From positions 124,001-188,000 of the forward strand of contig CAVZLD010000011.1 of assembly GCA_963776055.1 (NCBI GenBank): a stretch of DNA of 64,000 nt, written 5' to 3'. The notes beneath the pieces are model-generated. The model was not told the origin of the DNA, did no database searches, and saw nothing but the letters and a program-made list of their open reading frames with translations. The translations under genes were made by a program, and so were the position numbers. Source of the DNA: CAVZLD01 sp963776055 (GTDB lineage Bacteria; Planctomycetota; Planctomycetia; Pirellulales; Pirellulaceae). This document shows, piece by piece, positions 55,739 through 64,000 of this stretch (positions within the stretch are counted from its first letter, which is position 1; the number at the start of each line of letters is the position of its first letter).

Positions 55739-56848
55739 TTACGATCGTGAGCGTGTCGCACCGAGCCAGCCCTTCCGGCGGAAGTAACAGAGCAATCCGA
55801 TGCCAATGGACGCCATCATTCCTAGGACCGCAATATAGCCGTAGGGCCTATGAAGCTCCGGCATGTTGCCCGGTAGATTCGTGTCGAAGTTCATACCATA
55901 GATGCCTGCAATGAAGCTGAGCGGGATAAAAATCGTGGCGATGATCGTTAACACTTTCATCACTTCGTTCGTGCGGTTACTGACCATTGTCAGGTAATAG
56001 TCACGCAGGCCGAAGCACAATTCTCGGTAGACATCAAGTAGCTCAATCAATTGGGTGGTGTGGTCGTGGCAGTCTCGCAAAAACACCCGTGTGTCGTCAT
56101 GAATCAGTGGATGTTCATCGCGAACGAGCTGGTCAATGGCGTCGCGATGAGGCCGGATGGTACGTCGCAGGAGCAGCAACTCATTGCGCAATAGGTGAAT
56201 GTCGTGATTCAACTCGAGTGTCTGATCGACAGACATTTCCTCTTCCAACGCGTCCAAACGATCTGCAAAGCCCTCCACGATCTGAAAGTAAGAGTCGACC
56301 ACGGCATCGATCAATGCATACGCCAGATAGTCCGCTGTCGCCTCGCGCATCCGTCCCCCGCTCTTGCGAATCCGCTCTCGCACCGGATCGAGACAATCAT
56401 CCGCGAGATCCTGTAACGTCAGCACAAAGTTCGGTCCCAGAAAAAGACTCAACTGTTCGGATTCGCCGTGTTCCCCTTTGCGAACCATCCGCAAAACAAT
56501 GAAGAGCCGGTCATCGTATTCTTCCACCTTGGCTCGCTGATGGACGTTGACAACGTCCTCGAGAGCGAGTGCGTGCAAGTCGAACAGATCGCCCAGACGC
56601 TTGATGATGTCCGCGTCACCGAGTCCGTCAACATGGATCCAGGTGACTTGATACGTGCGCAAATAGTCGGGAAGCTGATCGACGTTCAGTACATCTTCCT
56701 CCAAGAGTTGATCCCGGCTGAAGGCAGTGACGTGAATGACCGGCAGCGGCGACTCTGGATGGCAGTCGACCGTGCCTGGTGGAGCGCCGGCTTGCGTTTG
56801 ACGCCTAAATCGAGGTCGCCGACGTTTGCGATGTCGCTTCTTATTCAT
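55739..56848 (-). CDS. CorA-family magnesium/cobalt transporter
   Basis: I start the 369-residue protein at 56848; the open frame to 56956 adds unrelated sequence. The N terminus is strongly basic (NKKRHRKRRRPRFRRQ). The large cytoplasmic domain shows LEDVVNVHQRAKVEEYDDRL and MRLL-type coiled helices, then the two C-terminal membrane helices: VLTIIATIFIPLSFIAGIYG ending in the GMN motif (YGMNF), and GYIAVLGMMASIGIGLLCYF. This is a pentameric Mg2+ channel. Its context among carbohydrate genes seems incidental. Upstream on the same strand are two broken genes. Confidence 0.92.
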   Translation of the reverse strand: MNKKRHRKRRRPRFRRQTQAGAPPGTVDCHPESPLPVIHVTAFSRDQLLEEDVLNVDQLPDYLRTYQVTWIHVDGLGDADIIKRLGDLFDLHALALEDVVNVHQRAKVEEYDDRLFIVLRMVRKGEHGESEQLSLFLGPNFVLTLQDLADDCLDPVRERIRKSGGRMREATADYLAYALIDAVVDSYFQIVEGFADRLDALEEEMSVDQTLELNHDIHLLRNELLLLRRTIRPHRDAIDQLVRDEHPLIHDDTRVFLRDCHDHTTQLIELLDVYRELCFGLRDYYLTMVSNRTNEVMKVLTIIATIFIPLSFIAGIYGMNFDTNLPGNMPELHRPYGYIAVLGMMASIGIGLLCYFRRKGWLGATRSRS

Positions 56849-56879
56849 GCGGGTCCAATTCTGTTGGCCTGTCAGTAAT

Positions 56880-57293
56880 CTAACGACATGCCACCAATGC
56901 TGTCCACGAAGACAACGCGTGGCAGTCCTGCGGCCCATTGGTCCATGCGTTGACAAAAAGACTGTTCATCGCCTGCACCAGGTGCTTCACACGCCATAAA
57001 GACGAGACCACGCCGATCGCTCCACCAAACTCGACACCCAAGCTGCGGCTGATCAAGTAGTGCGCGCCACCACCCTTCACGCACGTGTTCGTAGAGATCG
57101 CTGACAGCGATAGACTGGTCAGGAATGTGATCGCCTTAGAGGCAACGACAATGACCAACGCCCACAGAATCCCCGCTTGTCCGACAACATAGCCGCAGCG
57201 CAGGAACATGATCACGCCCAGGATGGTCAACGTGCAGGGAGTGAACACACCGGCAAATGTGCCGAATCTTGCGGTTGATTTCTCGTCAGACAT
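56880..57293 (-). pseudogene. Amino-terminal fragment of an SLC12-like (cation-chloride/amino-acid) permease
   Basis: The fragment starts at 57293 and reads FGTFAGVFTPCTLTILGVIM, then FLRCGYVVGQAGILWALVIV, LTSLSLSAISTNTCVKGGGA and HYLISRSLGVEFGGAIGVV. This is the first 95 residues of the SLC12 family (three helices and the GGGAHYLISRSLGVEFGGAIG signature). After that the similarity ends abruptly and unrelated frames continue towards CorA. About 80 percent of the usual protein is missing, so this is a truncated gene, not merely frameshifted. Confidence 0.75.
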
Positions 57294-57357
57294 TTCGCTG
57301 TTCAAGGGATTCTTCGCAGATCGTGGGCAGTGCGTGCCATGATGACGTAAATACCGC

Positions 57358-57899
57358 TTATCGGAATAACTGGGCTGCGAAATCGTGCAGGTACTCGCGC
57401 CGGTAATCCATGTGTGTCCGCCGTTGGTTTCCTTGTAGCCGATATCGAAGCCATGCTGCTTCAGCATCTCGACAGTTGCGCACGATGTTTCCAACAATAA
57501 GTCAGCCTTTCCCGTTGCAAACCAACAAAGGCGGAGGTCGCGTTTCCGTTCGGCGTTAACGAGTACTGCCGCATGTCGCTCTTCGAAACGGGGGCCGAGT
57601 GGTTGAATCTGTCCTGGTCGGCGACCAGAGGCTCCGAAGATCCCGGAACTGAACACACCGACGTAGCCGAACCGGTCGCCGTGTGAAGTGCCCATGCTCA
57701 AGGTGTGGCCGCCTCCCATGGAAAGATCGGCGATCGCCGTGTTGTTGTCTCGATCGGTGTGAACACGATAGCGTGTCTCGGCGGGAGCACAATGGAGTGA
57801 CGACGAAACCTCATCCGCGTTAAGGCATTCGAGTTGGTGTTCCGCCTCCTGCGTCTCTTCAAGACTCCACAAGGTGGTTGTTCCCATGTGTCCCTTCAC
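57358..57899 (-). pseudogene. Carboxy-terminal fragment of a feruloyl-esterase-like hydrolase
   Basis: The fragment holds RYRVHTDRDNNTAIADLSMG and GGHTLSMGTSHGDRFGYVGV, with the GLSMGGG-type nucleophile elbow (here ADLSMGGG). FGPRFEERHAAVLVNAERKR-type sequence, CWFATGKADLLLETSCATVE and YKETNGGHTWI follow. One base shift near 57395 restores the expected tail RREYLHDFAAQLFR and a stop at 57358. The amino-terminal half of the family is absent upstream. It abuts the SLC12 fragment, so a deletion or rearrangement probably joined the two remnants. Confidence 0.75.
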
Positions 57900-58313
57900 C
57901 TTACACTCAACGTGGCAGGCACTATTGTATCAGCTCCGTGAGAGGTGAGAATGCGGATCGGACTGCAAAGCGAGCTGGCCGAATCGTATCACAAGCGATG
58001 CAGAGCCAGCTCTCGTTTCGCAATTCTCAGTGAGACACAAGCAGTCGGTCACGCAAGGATGTCATTCGATGAAGAAAGGTGCCCACACGCGGCAACTCGC
58101 TTTGAGAGAAGGTATGATGATTCGGCTGCGTGGATTCACGCTACAGAACGCTGCGGCGCACGATCGGTACGACAACGTGTTGGGCCACTGCCGTTGTGCG
58201 GATGTCGTCGCCAGGCTTACAGCACCATTTGATTCGGGTTGGAAAGGCCGTCTGCCGGAGTCTTCCCGACAAGCGGTGCGTTCGCCTGATCCCAACGATC
58301 GGAGATCAATCCC
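57900..58313. other. Divergent intergenic region
   Basis: These 414 bases separate the esterase remnant from the rightward hydrolase-like gene. No frame carries the missing N-terminal half of the esterase. No repeat or hairpin was recognised. Confidence 0.45.
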
Positions 58314-59568
58314 ATGAGGTCGTTCCAAGCGCTTTCCAACCTCGTTCGACAGAACCTGTCGCATTGTTTTTTCGCATGCGTCGTCGGGGCGTTCCTTGAC
58401 ATCGTGCCGCTCTCCGCTGGTGCCGCCGAAACAGCCGTCGATCCCGGCCGGCCCAAAATCGATTATCATTTCGACGGCCAGATCTCGCGCTCTGTATTGG
58501 AAAACTACCTGGCCCGGAGCGCCACCGTCGCCTCCTTGCTACATCTGGCCGCGGACGATGATTTGCGCATGATGCAGAAACACGGGCGTCAAATTTGCCG
58601 GACGCGTCATCTGGATGTGGGGCAGCGAATCGCGCATCGACGCTCTGGTCGAAAAAGGCAGCCTTTCGTCAAACGCATTCATGAGATGGATCCGGACATC
58701 ATTCTCCAAGGGGCCATCTTCGAGATTGTCACCACCGATGTGAACAACGTTCCCATTCCCGCCTCCGTTTTTGAGGAATTCGATCTCCAACCCGAAGTAC
58801 GGAATTTCCGCTATGAAGACATGATCTATCCCGTCGGCCATCGCGTCGACCACTGGCGCAAAGGGGCTTCGGTCCCGGACATGAGCCGCCTGGAAACCCG
58901 CATGTGGTTCGTCTATGTGGGAAAGCGGTGGATCGACATGGGACTCGAAGCCATTCACTTCGGCCAGGTCGAAATCATGGACGACCGCGACAAGGACCAC
59001 GTTCACTGGCGCGACATGATGGCCCGTCTCCGCCGTTACGCCAAGACAGCACGCCCGACGTCACATCCTGCTCGCCGACGCCCATGTTCCCAGCGGTGGT
59101 ATCGTCCATGACGGCGAACTTCTATTCGATCTCCACTCGTTTCCCTCCCGGCCCAAGTCGGTCAAAGGCAAGCCCTACCAAGCGATCCTGGAAAAAGGAT
59201 TCAGCGATTCCATCTATGGTCGAAGCGTCGGCGGCCGCACGCCAAGCGGATGGTCGTGCGAGGCCTTGCCCTATATCGTCGAGATCGACAATTTCGGCAG
59301 TTCCGATCACCCCGGCCAATACCGCGAATCGGACCGGTACCATGTCTGGGGCTGGGATGAAATCAACTGGTTCGTCAAACAGCCGGAGGCCTATCGCAAT
59401 GAATGGCTCGAGTACGCCTATCAATGGGTGCGCGAAACGGACCCCAATGGCTTCTTCCAACTCCCCTTGCGGCGATTCGAACAGTACACGGCCAGCATGA
59501 CGCCCCCGAAAGGCCAGCGACAAGAAGAAACCATCAAGGCCATCTGGGCGGCAAGCGATCGGCAATAA
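58314..59568 (+). CDS. Secreted glycoside-hydrolase-like protein of unknown family (frameshifted)
   Basis: About 415 residues in changing frames. An export segment (FFACVVGAFLDIVPLSAGAA) leads to KIDYHFDGQISRSVLENYLA. A shift near 58586 gives VKFAGRVIWMWGSESRIDAL, and a compensating one near 58663 returns to RIHEMDPDIILQGAIFEIVT. The core has WFVYVGKRWIDMGLEAIHFG and QVEIMDDRD. A last shift near 59045 leads to HILLADAHVPSGGIVHDG, then LPYIVEIDNFGSSDHPGQYR, HVWGWDEINWFVKQPEAYRN and ADPNGFFQLP-like end. The pattern of strand-end acids (QVEIMDD, IVEIDNF, WGWDEINW) suggests a TIM-barrel glycosidase, but I do not recognise the family. Confidence 0.65.
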
Positions 59569-59716
59569 CGGATAGCGGTCGGCCATACCGGCTGTCCGGA
59601 ACATCTTCGGCTCCGTGCTTTGTTTCGAAGGAAGTGAGAATACCGATTCGTCGCGGACCTTTCATCCGACCGTAGGCAACCTTCTCCGCCGTTCCGGGAA
59701 GACACTGAAATGCGAT

Positions 59717-62155
59717 CTATTCCGCTTTCTCTGCTGTTGGATGCGGCGACAGGTTGTTTTCCACGCCCCAATTCTTATTCGGTTGCGGTCCGAGCTCAAG
59801 CTCCAAGACGCCGCCCTGAATAAGTGTCTTGTGATCCAACCAACAGCGATCCAGCGGCGCTCCGTTGAGAATCGCGCTCTGGATGTAGACATTTTCCGGG
59901 GCTTGGTTGTGGGCCACAATCGTAAAGGGCTTGTCCGGAAGGGTAGCAATTCGGATCGAGGTGAATCGTAACCTTGATCAAAAACGGGTGCGGTGATGTC
60001 GTAGGTCGGATGCACGGCGCAGCCTCCGTCGAATTGGAAAAGTCCCATGGCCATCAGAGCACTCAGGGCTCCCATCTGGCCTTGATCCTCGTCACCGTTA
60101 TAGCCTCCGTAGGGTGACGTATCGGAAAAGACCAATTGATGGACGCGCCGCACCCATTTCTGGCTAAGCCAGGGAAAGCCGATGCGATTGAAGTAATGGG
60201 CCATGCCGCAACTATCTTGATTGCTGTAATCGACCCATGCGGAGGCATGTCCACGCCCGTGTGCTTCTCCGGGCAGAAAGCGTTGTGGTTCGGCTTTCCG
60301 CAAGAATCCCATTCAGATGGTCTGCTGCGGCTTGTTCACCGCCTAACAGAGAAGCGAGTCCCACGGGATCATGCGGCACAAAGAAGGTGGAGATCGACGC
60401 ATTGCTCTCACAGAAGCCACCTTGCTCAAATTCTCCGGCCACGGGTGCGAAGTTCTCTCTCCATCCGCCGTCAGAAGTGCGGACCCAGGCAAACTTCTTT
60501 TCGGGCCAGATGACGTTGCGGTAGTTTTGGCTGCGCTCGAGCAGGACCGGAACATCCTCGGTCTTCCCTAGGAGTTGGGCCATCTGCGCAAGCACCAATC
60601 GTGATACGCGTTATAGAGCGTGAGTGAACTCACACCCTTGCCATGTCCGCCGTTGACGAACTTGCCCCAGGGGATATAGCCTTTGTCGAGGTACCACTGC
60701 GTTGCCTCCACGCCGTTGGTATTACGCGCGTAGCCGCCGTAGTCTCGCGAGCCCCCCGGACGCGCGTTCTTCATCAGCCCCGCATACGCCTTCTCGGCAT
60801 CGAAGCTAGGGATGCCCTTGGCCAGAGCCGCGGCGTAGGCAGGAACCGCAGAGTCGCCGATCATCACCCAGGTGTAGTTGCCCCCGGATGGACCGCGCGG
60901 TATCAGGCCGCCATTCTCATAGTACGTGATCCCGGTGTTGAGGATGTTGCTGTAGTGATCGGGGCAGAGAAGTGGCCACAGGATATTGAGTGTCCAATGA
61001 CTGCCCCACCAGGCATCGTGATTGTGCATAGGAAAACGAGGTTGCCCCTTCTCCATGGGGACTTGGCGAATCTGCGGCACTTCCCCCGTCATATCCATGT
61101 AAGTTCCTTGCACGTCACTGACAATCCGTCGGCCCAACATCGAACGCCAAAGGTCCGTATAGAACTTGGTGCGTTGCGACTTGGTTCCACCTTTTACCAT
61201 GATGCGGGAGAGAACCTGATTCCACTCCTGCTTCGATTCACGGACCACCTGATCGAAATCCCAGTGGTCCAGCTCTGCCTGCATGTTTCGACGAGCGTTG
61301 TCGATCGATGAATAGCTGATGGAAACCTTCATCAGCAACGGGGTCTTGCCATCCGAAGCGAAGCTCACAAAGGCACCAGCATCTTTGCCGGAGATCTGCT
61401 CCATCGGCCCAGCAACGACGGTCTTGGATGCCTGCCCATCTTCCCTTCGCCATCCACCGAAATCTTTCATCGGTTGACTGAAACGGGCCACGAAAAAGAC
61501 GGACGTGGGCTTGGGACGCCGGGAGGTCTTATCGAGCAAACTGACTCCTTCAATTTCCCGAACGTTGACACGTCGGACTTCGCTCTGAAGCATCGCCTGG
61601 TGGGCGAGAAACGCGCCGGTGTCAAACAGGACATGCGCCTTATCGGACTCGGGAAAATGATACCTGATGGAACCCTACGCGCGCGGTAGACGTCAATTCC
61701 GCCGTGATCTGGTAACGATCGAGAGTCACTTGGTGGTAGCCTGGTCGTACCACCTCACTGTCATGCGAGAAGGCCGACTTGTAGGCATCCATTCCTTGAT
61801 GTCCGATCATTTCACCGACAAGCGGCATGACCGGGATTCCCGAGAGTTGCCAGGCGTGAAGATGACTGAAGCACCGTATCGCCTTGCTGTCGTAGAGATA
61901 GCCTGATTCCCACGAACCTTTCACATCCGTGTCCGGGCTCAGACTGACCATGCCGAAGGGGCGGCAGGCCGAGTTGAAATAGAACCATCGGGACTTGTGG
62001 GTGTCAATCAGCGGATCGACAAGTTCCACCGGGGTGAGCGGTCTGGTTTGCGAAACCGTAGCAAGGGGCTCAGTCCAGGATGGGCTGTCGCCTGCTGCAA
62101 CATTGAAGCTCACGAAACAAACAAGCCAGGAGATCCGACGAATGGTGCGATGCAT
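59717..62155 (-). CDS. GH92 alpha-mannosidase (three to four frameshifts)
   Basis: About 800 residues. The signal peptide (IRRISWLVCFVSFNVAAGDS) precedes VDPLIDTHKSRWFYFNSACR and PFGMVSLSPDTDVKGSWESG, typical of GH92. IRCFSHLHAWQLSGIPVMPL follows. After a shift near 61640 come VRESKQEWNQVLSRI, KFYTDLWRSMLGRRIVSDVQ and HDAWWGSHWTLNILWPLLCP. After another near 60610 come RTSDGGWRENFAPVAGEFEQ, GFCESNASISTFFVPHDPVG and, after one near 60300, YGGYNGDEDQGQMGALSALM with the catalytic acids. The end NVYIQSAILNGAPLDRCWLD is also family-like. It hydrolyses alpha-mannosides in a calcium-dependent manner. The start at 62155 is an ATG. Confidence 0.87.
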
Positions 62156-62630
62156 GGGATTCCGTCCGTTGAGTACTGGAGGCGGTCGATTGAGATGAAA
62201 GGTTTGTTGTCGCACGAATGCGTCCCGGTATCTTACTGACGGCGGCGCCGTTAATGAACCAGGACGACCAACGGGCGTCCGGGAATCTCCCCCTTTTTTT
62301 GCGTTGCCACCGGAGGATCATGAGACACCCTGCCCGTGAATCATGTCTCGGCCCATCGTTTCGCTGGACAACCGCCTTGCCAAGCCACCACAATTCACGG
62401 AAACTCGAACCTGCAAGATCGTGACCAGCGCGTTTCCACGATCCGGAAACCGAACTGACATCGTTTTCCACGGAATGTCGATCCGTTTCGAAGGACTGCT
62501 CCACGCAGGATTCGAGAACGTGAGCACCCCTGGTGGAACATGCCCTTAAAAGGTGAGACATCGGCCGCTCCATTCGACGGCAGGTCATATCGACTTCAAA
62601 AGCATTTCTTCACTGCGACGAGGATTGATC
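62156..62630. other. Divergent intergenic region with a dispersed repeat
   Basis: 475 bases separate the GH92 gene from the beta-propeller gene. Apart from the element at 62237-62320 no feature is clear. The propeller gene has GAGG seven bases before its GTG start. Confidence 0.45.
62237..62320 (+). repeat. 84-base element, copy B of a two-copy dispersed repeat
   Basis: This matches copy A at 46787: TGACGGCGGCGCCGTTA, then CGACCAACGGGCGT at the same distance, then a T-rich run and GCGTTGCCNCC. One four-base length difference separates the two. In the frame TDGGAVN...RPTGV the differences in Ala, Arg, Gly and Val codons are in third positions, as in coding sequence. Confidence 0.6.
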
Positions 62631-64000
62631 GTGATTCGTACGCTCCTACAACTCCTGACGATTGCTTGTCTGTCCACGGCCGTTCCGGCACAGGACCATT
62701 GGCCTCGTTTTCGCGGTCCCGATGCGGACGGTGTGGCGGCTGACAACGCGAGCCTGCCAACAACCTGGACGACCAGCGAGAATGTGCGTTGGGCGACCGA
62801 TGTACTCGGGTGGGGTTGGTCCTGTCCCATTGTATGGGGAGAACGCGTCTTTCTCACGAGTGTTGTCAGCGATGACGAGAACCTGACGCCCACCAAAGGG
62901 CTCTACCTGGGGGAAGGCGTACGCGAACCGGCAAAGGGCATGCATCACTGGATGGTGCATTGTTTCGATCTGAAGACCGGTGCATCTGTTTGGACCAAGG
63001 AGGCCCATGCCGGTCCACCAAAAGTGCCTCGCCATCCCAAGAGCACCTACGCATCGGAGACACCAACGACCGACGGTGAGCGGCTGTACGTGTTGTTTGG
63101 TGATTTAGGACTGTTCTGTTACGACTTGGACGGAACGCCATTGTGGTCCCAGGAATTCGAGCCGAAGAAGACTTTCTTCGATTACGGCGCCGCAAGTTCT
63201 CCTGTCGTTCAGGACGGTCAGGTCATCGTGGTCTACGACAACCTTGAGGATTCCTGGATTGCTGCGTTCGATGCCGCAACCGGCGAGCAGCGCTGGCGGA
63301 AACCACGCGATGAAACGCATTCGTGGGCTACGCCCTTCGTTTGGAAGAATGAGCTGCGGACGGAGATCGTGGTGCCGGGCAAAAGCCGCAACCGGAGTTA
63401 TTCGCTCGACGGCAAGGTACTCTGGGAGTTTGACGGCCGGATGTCGAACCTCGTCATCCCATCCCCCTTCGCCGCCCACGGTCTGTGCTACATTGCGTCC
63501 GGCTACATTGGGGACGCTCACCGGCCGACGTTTGCCGTGCGACCGGGAGGAAGCGGCGACATTGCTCCGGAAGGAGGTTTTGAAGACAGCAAGTACATCG
63601 CCTGGTATCAGGGCCAATCGTCGCCCTACAATCCGTCGCAGATCGTCTACGGCGATTATCTTTACACGCTTTACGATCGAGGGTTTCTGACCTGCCATGA
63701 CGCCAAGACCGGTGCAGAAATCTATGGCAAGCAGCGGTTCGCGCCGCGCGGGTCGTTCACGGCATCCCCCTTTGCCTTCAATGGACATCTGTTCTTCCTG
63801 AGCGAAGATGGCTTGACTTATGTTGTGAAGCCTGGACCAGAATTCGAGATCGTCCAGCGAAACGATCTCGACGAACTGACCCTGGCAAGCCCCGCCGTTG
63901 CGGGGGACAAATTACTCATCCGCACGGCTTCCAAGCTGTATTGCCTGTCGAAAGGCGCCCGGCTGGATGCGGCCACCCAAGCTCGTCTGCAACCCCGCAG
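62631..64000 (+). CDS. Exported PQQ-type beta-propeller protein (cut by window end)
   Basis: The gene starts at a GTG at 62631 with GAGG before it and runs off the right edge. A signal peptide (RTLLQLLTIACLSTAVPAQD) is followed by HWPRFRGPDADGVAADNASL and TTWTTSENVRWATDVLGWGW, the opening of planctomycetal PQQ-binding-like repeat proteins. Blade motifs with the Trp-Asp pattern recur: CFDLKTGASVWTKEAHAGPP, CYDLDGTPLWSQEFEPKK, AFDAATGEQRWRKPRDETHS, and YSLDGKVLWEFDGRMSN. It probably forms an eight-bladed propeller; whether it binds PQQ or a ligand is unknown. About 456 residues are seen. Confidence 0.85.
   Translation, partial: MIRTLLQLLTIACLSTAVPAQDHWPRFRGPDADGVAADNASLPTTWTTSENVRWATDVLGWGWSCPIVWGERVFLTSVVSDDENLTPTKGLYLGEGVREPAKGMHHWMVHCFDLKTGASVWTKEAHAGPPKVPRHPKSTYASETPTTDGERLYVLFGDLGLFCYDLDGTPLWSQEFEPKKTFFDYGAASSPVVQDGQVIVVYDNLEDSWIAAFDAATGEQRWRKPRDETHSWATPFVWKNELRTEIVVPGKSRNRSYSLDGKVLWEFDGRMSNLVIPSPFAAHGLCYIASGYIGDAHRPTFAVRPGGSGDIAPEGGFEDSKYIAWYQGQSSPYNPSQIVYGDYLYTLYDRGFLTCHDAKTGAEIYGKQRFAPRGSFTASPFAFNGHLFFLSEDGLTYVVKPGPEFEIVQRNDLDELTLASPAVAGDKLLIRTASKLYCLSKGARLDAATQARLQPR

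Noticed and set aside
56880..57899. A natural esterase-permease fusion protein of 339 residues
   Set aside because: The esterase part changes frame before its proper tail and the permease has its own start at 57293; both are truncated remnants joined only by an open frame.

Overview
The window reads as a chromosomal segment of a Planctomycetes bacterium, probably Pirellulales-like. The lineage is inferred from gene style: Tat-exported Gfo/Idh/MocA oxidoreductases, a DUF2291 protein beside a ribose-type ABC transporter, dockerin-like repeats with a PEP-CTERM anchor, a PQQ-type beta-propeller and many secreted glycoside hydrolases without SusC/SusD pairs. No rRNA, tRNA, CRISPR array or complete insertion sequence was recognised.

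Layout. 0-4.5 kb: leftward operon of two Gfo/Idh/MocA oxidoreductases, a beta-hydroxyacid dehydrogenase and an SSS-family symporter. 5-10 kb: secreted glycosidases (GH78 rhamnosidase, MGH1-like, GH43-like). 10-23 kb: an AraC regulator divergent from a tightly overlapping eleven-gene sugar operon (isomerase, split transketolase, FGGY kinase, RbsB/DUF2291/RbsA/RbsC ABC transporter, DctPQM TRAP transporter). 23-24 kb: secreted redoxin with dockerin repeats and PEP-CTERM. 24-30 kb: leftward cluster of porin, PotD-like protein with a long TEEA repeat, DUF4239 protein and UrtA-like protein, with no permease or ATPase. 30-38 kb: zinc-ribbon membrane protein, AIM24, unknown membrane protein, sigma-54 regulator, secreted tandem methyltransferase, MauG-type cytochrome c peroxidase and CsbD-like protein. 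38-49 kb: spermidine-synthase-like protein, M14 carboxypeptidase, AGE epimerase, SOUL, fasciclin, STAS and TPR proteins, and C69 peptidase. 49-62 kb: a second carbohydrate block (SGNH hydrolase, GH89, GH27, beta-helix, an unknown hydrolase-like protein, GH92), with CorA and a junction of two broken genes. 62.6-64 kb: PQQ-type beta-propeller, cut by the window end.

The dominant anomaly is patchy frameshifting. Whole genes (isomerase, transketolase halves, kinase, ABC ATPase, ABC permease, GH89, beta-helix, GH92, SOUL) can be read from end to end only by changing frame every 100-300 bases, yet motifs continue exactly across the shifts and start/stop overlaps are kept. Long genes between them are intact. 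This fits one-base indel errors in poorly covered stretches better than gene decay, but the sequence alone cannot prove it. I annotate these as full-length genes and mark the breaks.

How the genes may work together: the CAZymes release rhamnose, galactose, mannose, N-acetylglucosamine and pentoses from complex glycans. The AraC-linked operon would import and break down a sugar through isomerase, kinase and transketolase, an order resembling the non-oxidative D-apiose route. The Gfo/Idh/SSS operon would handle another sugar or polyol.
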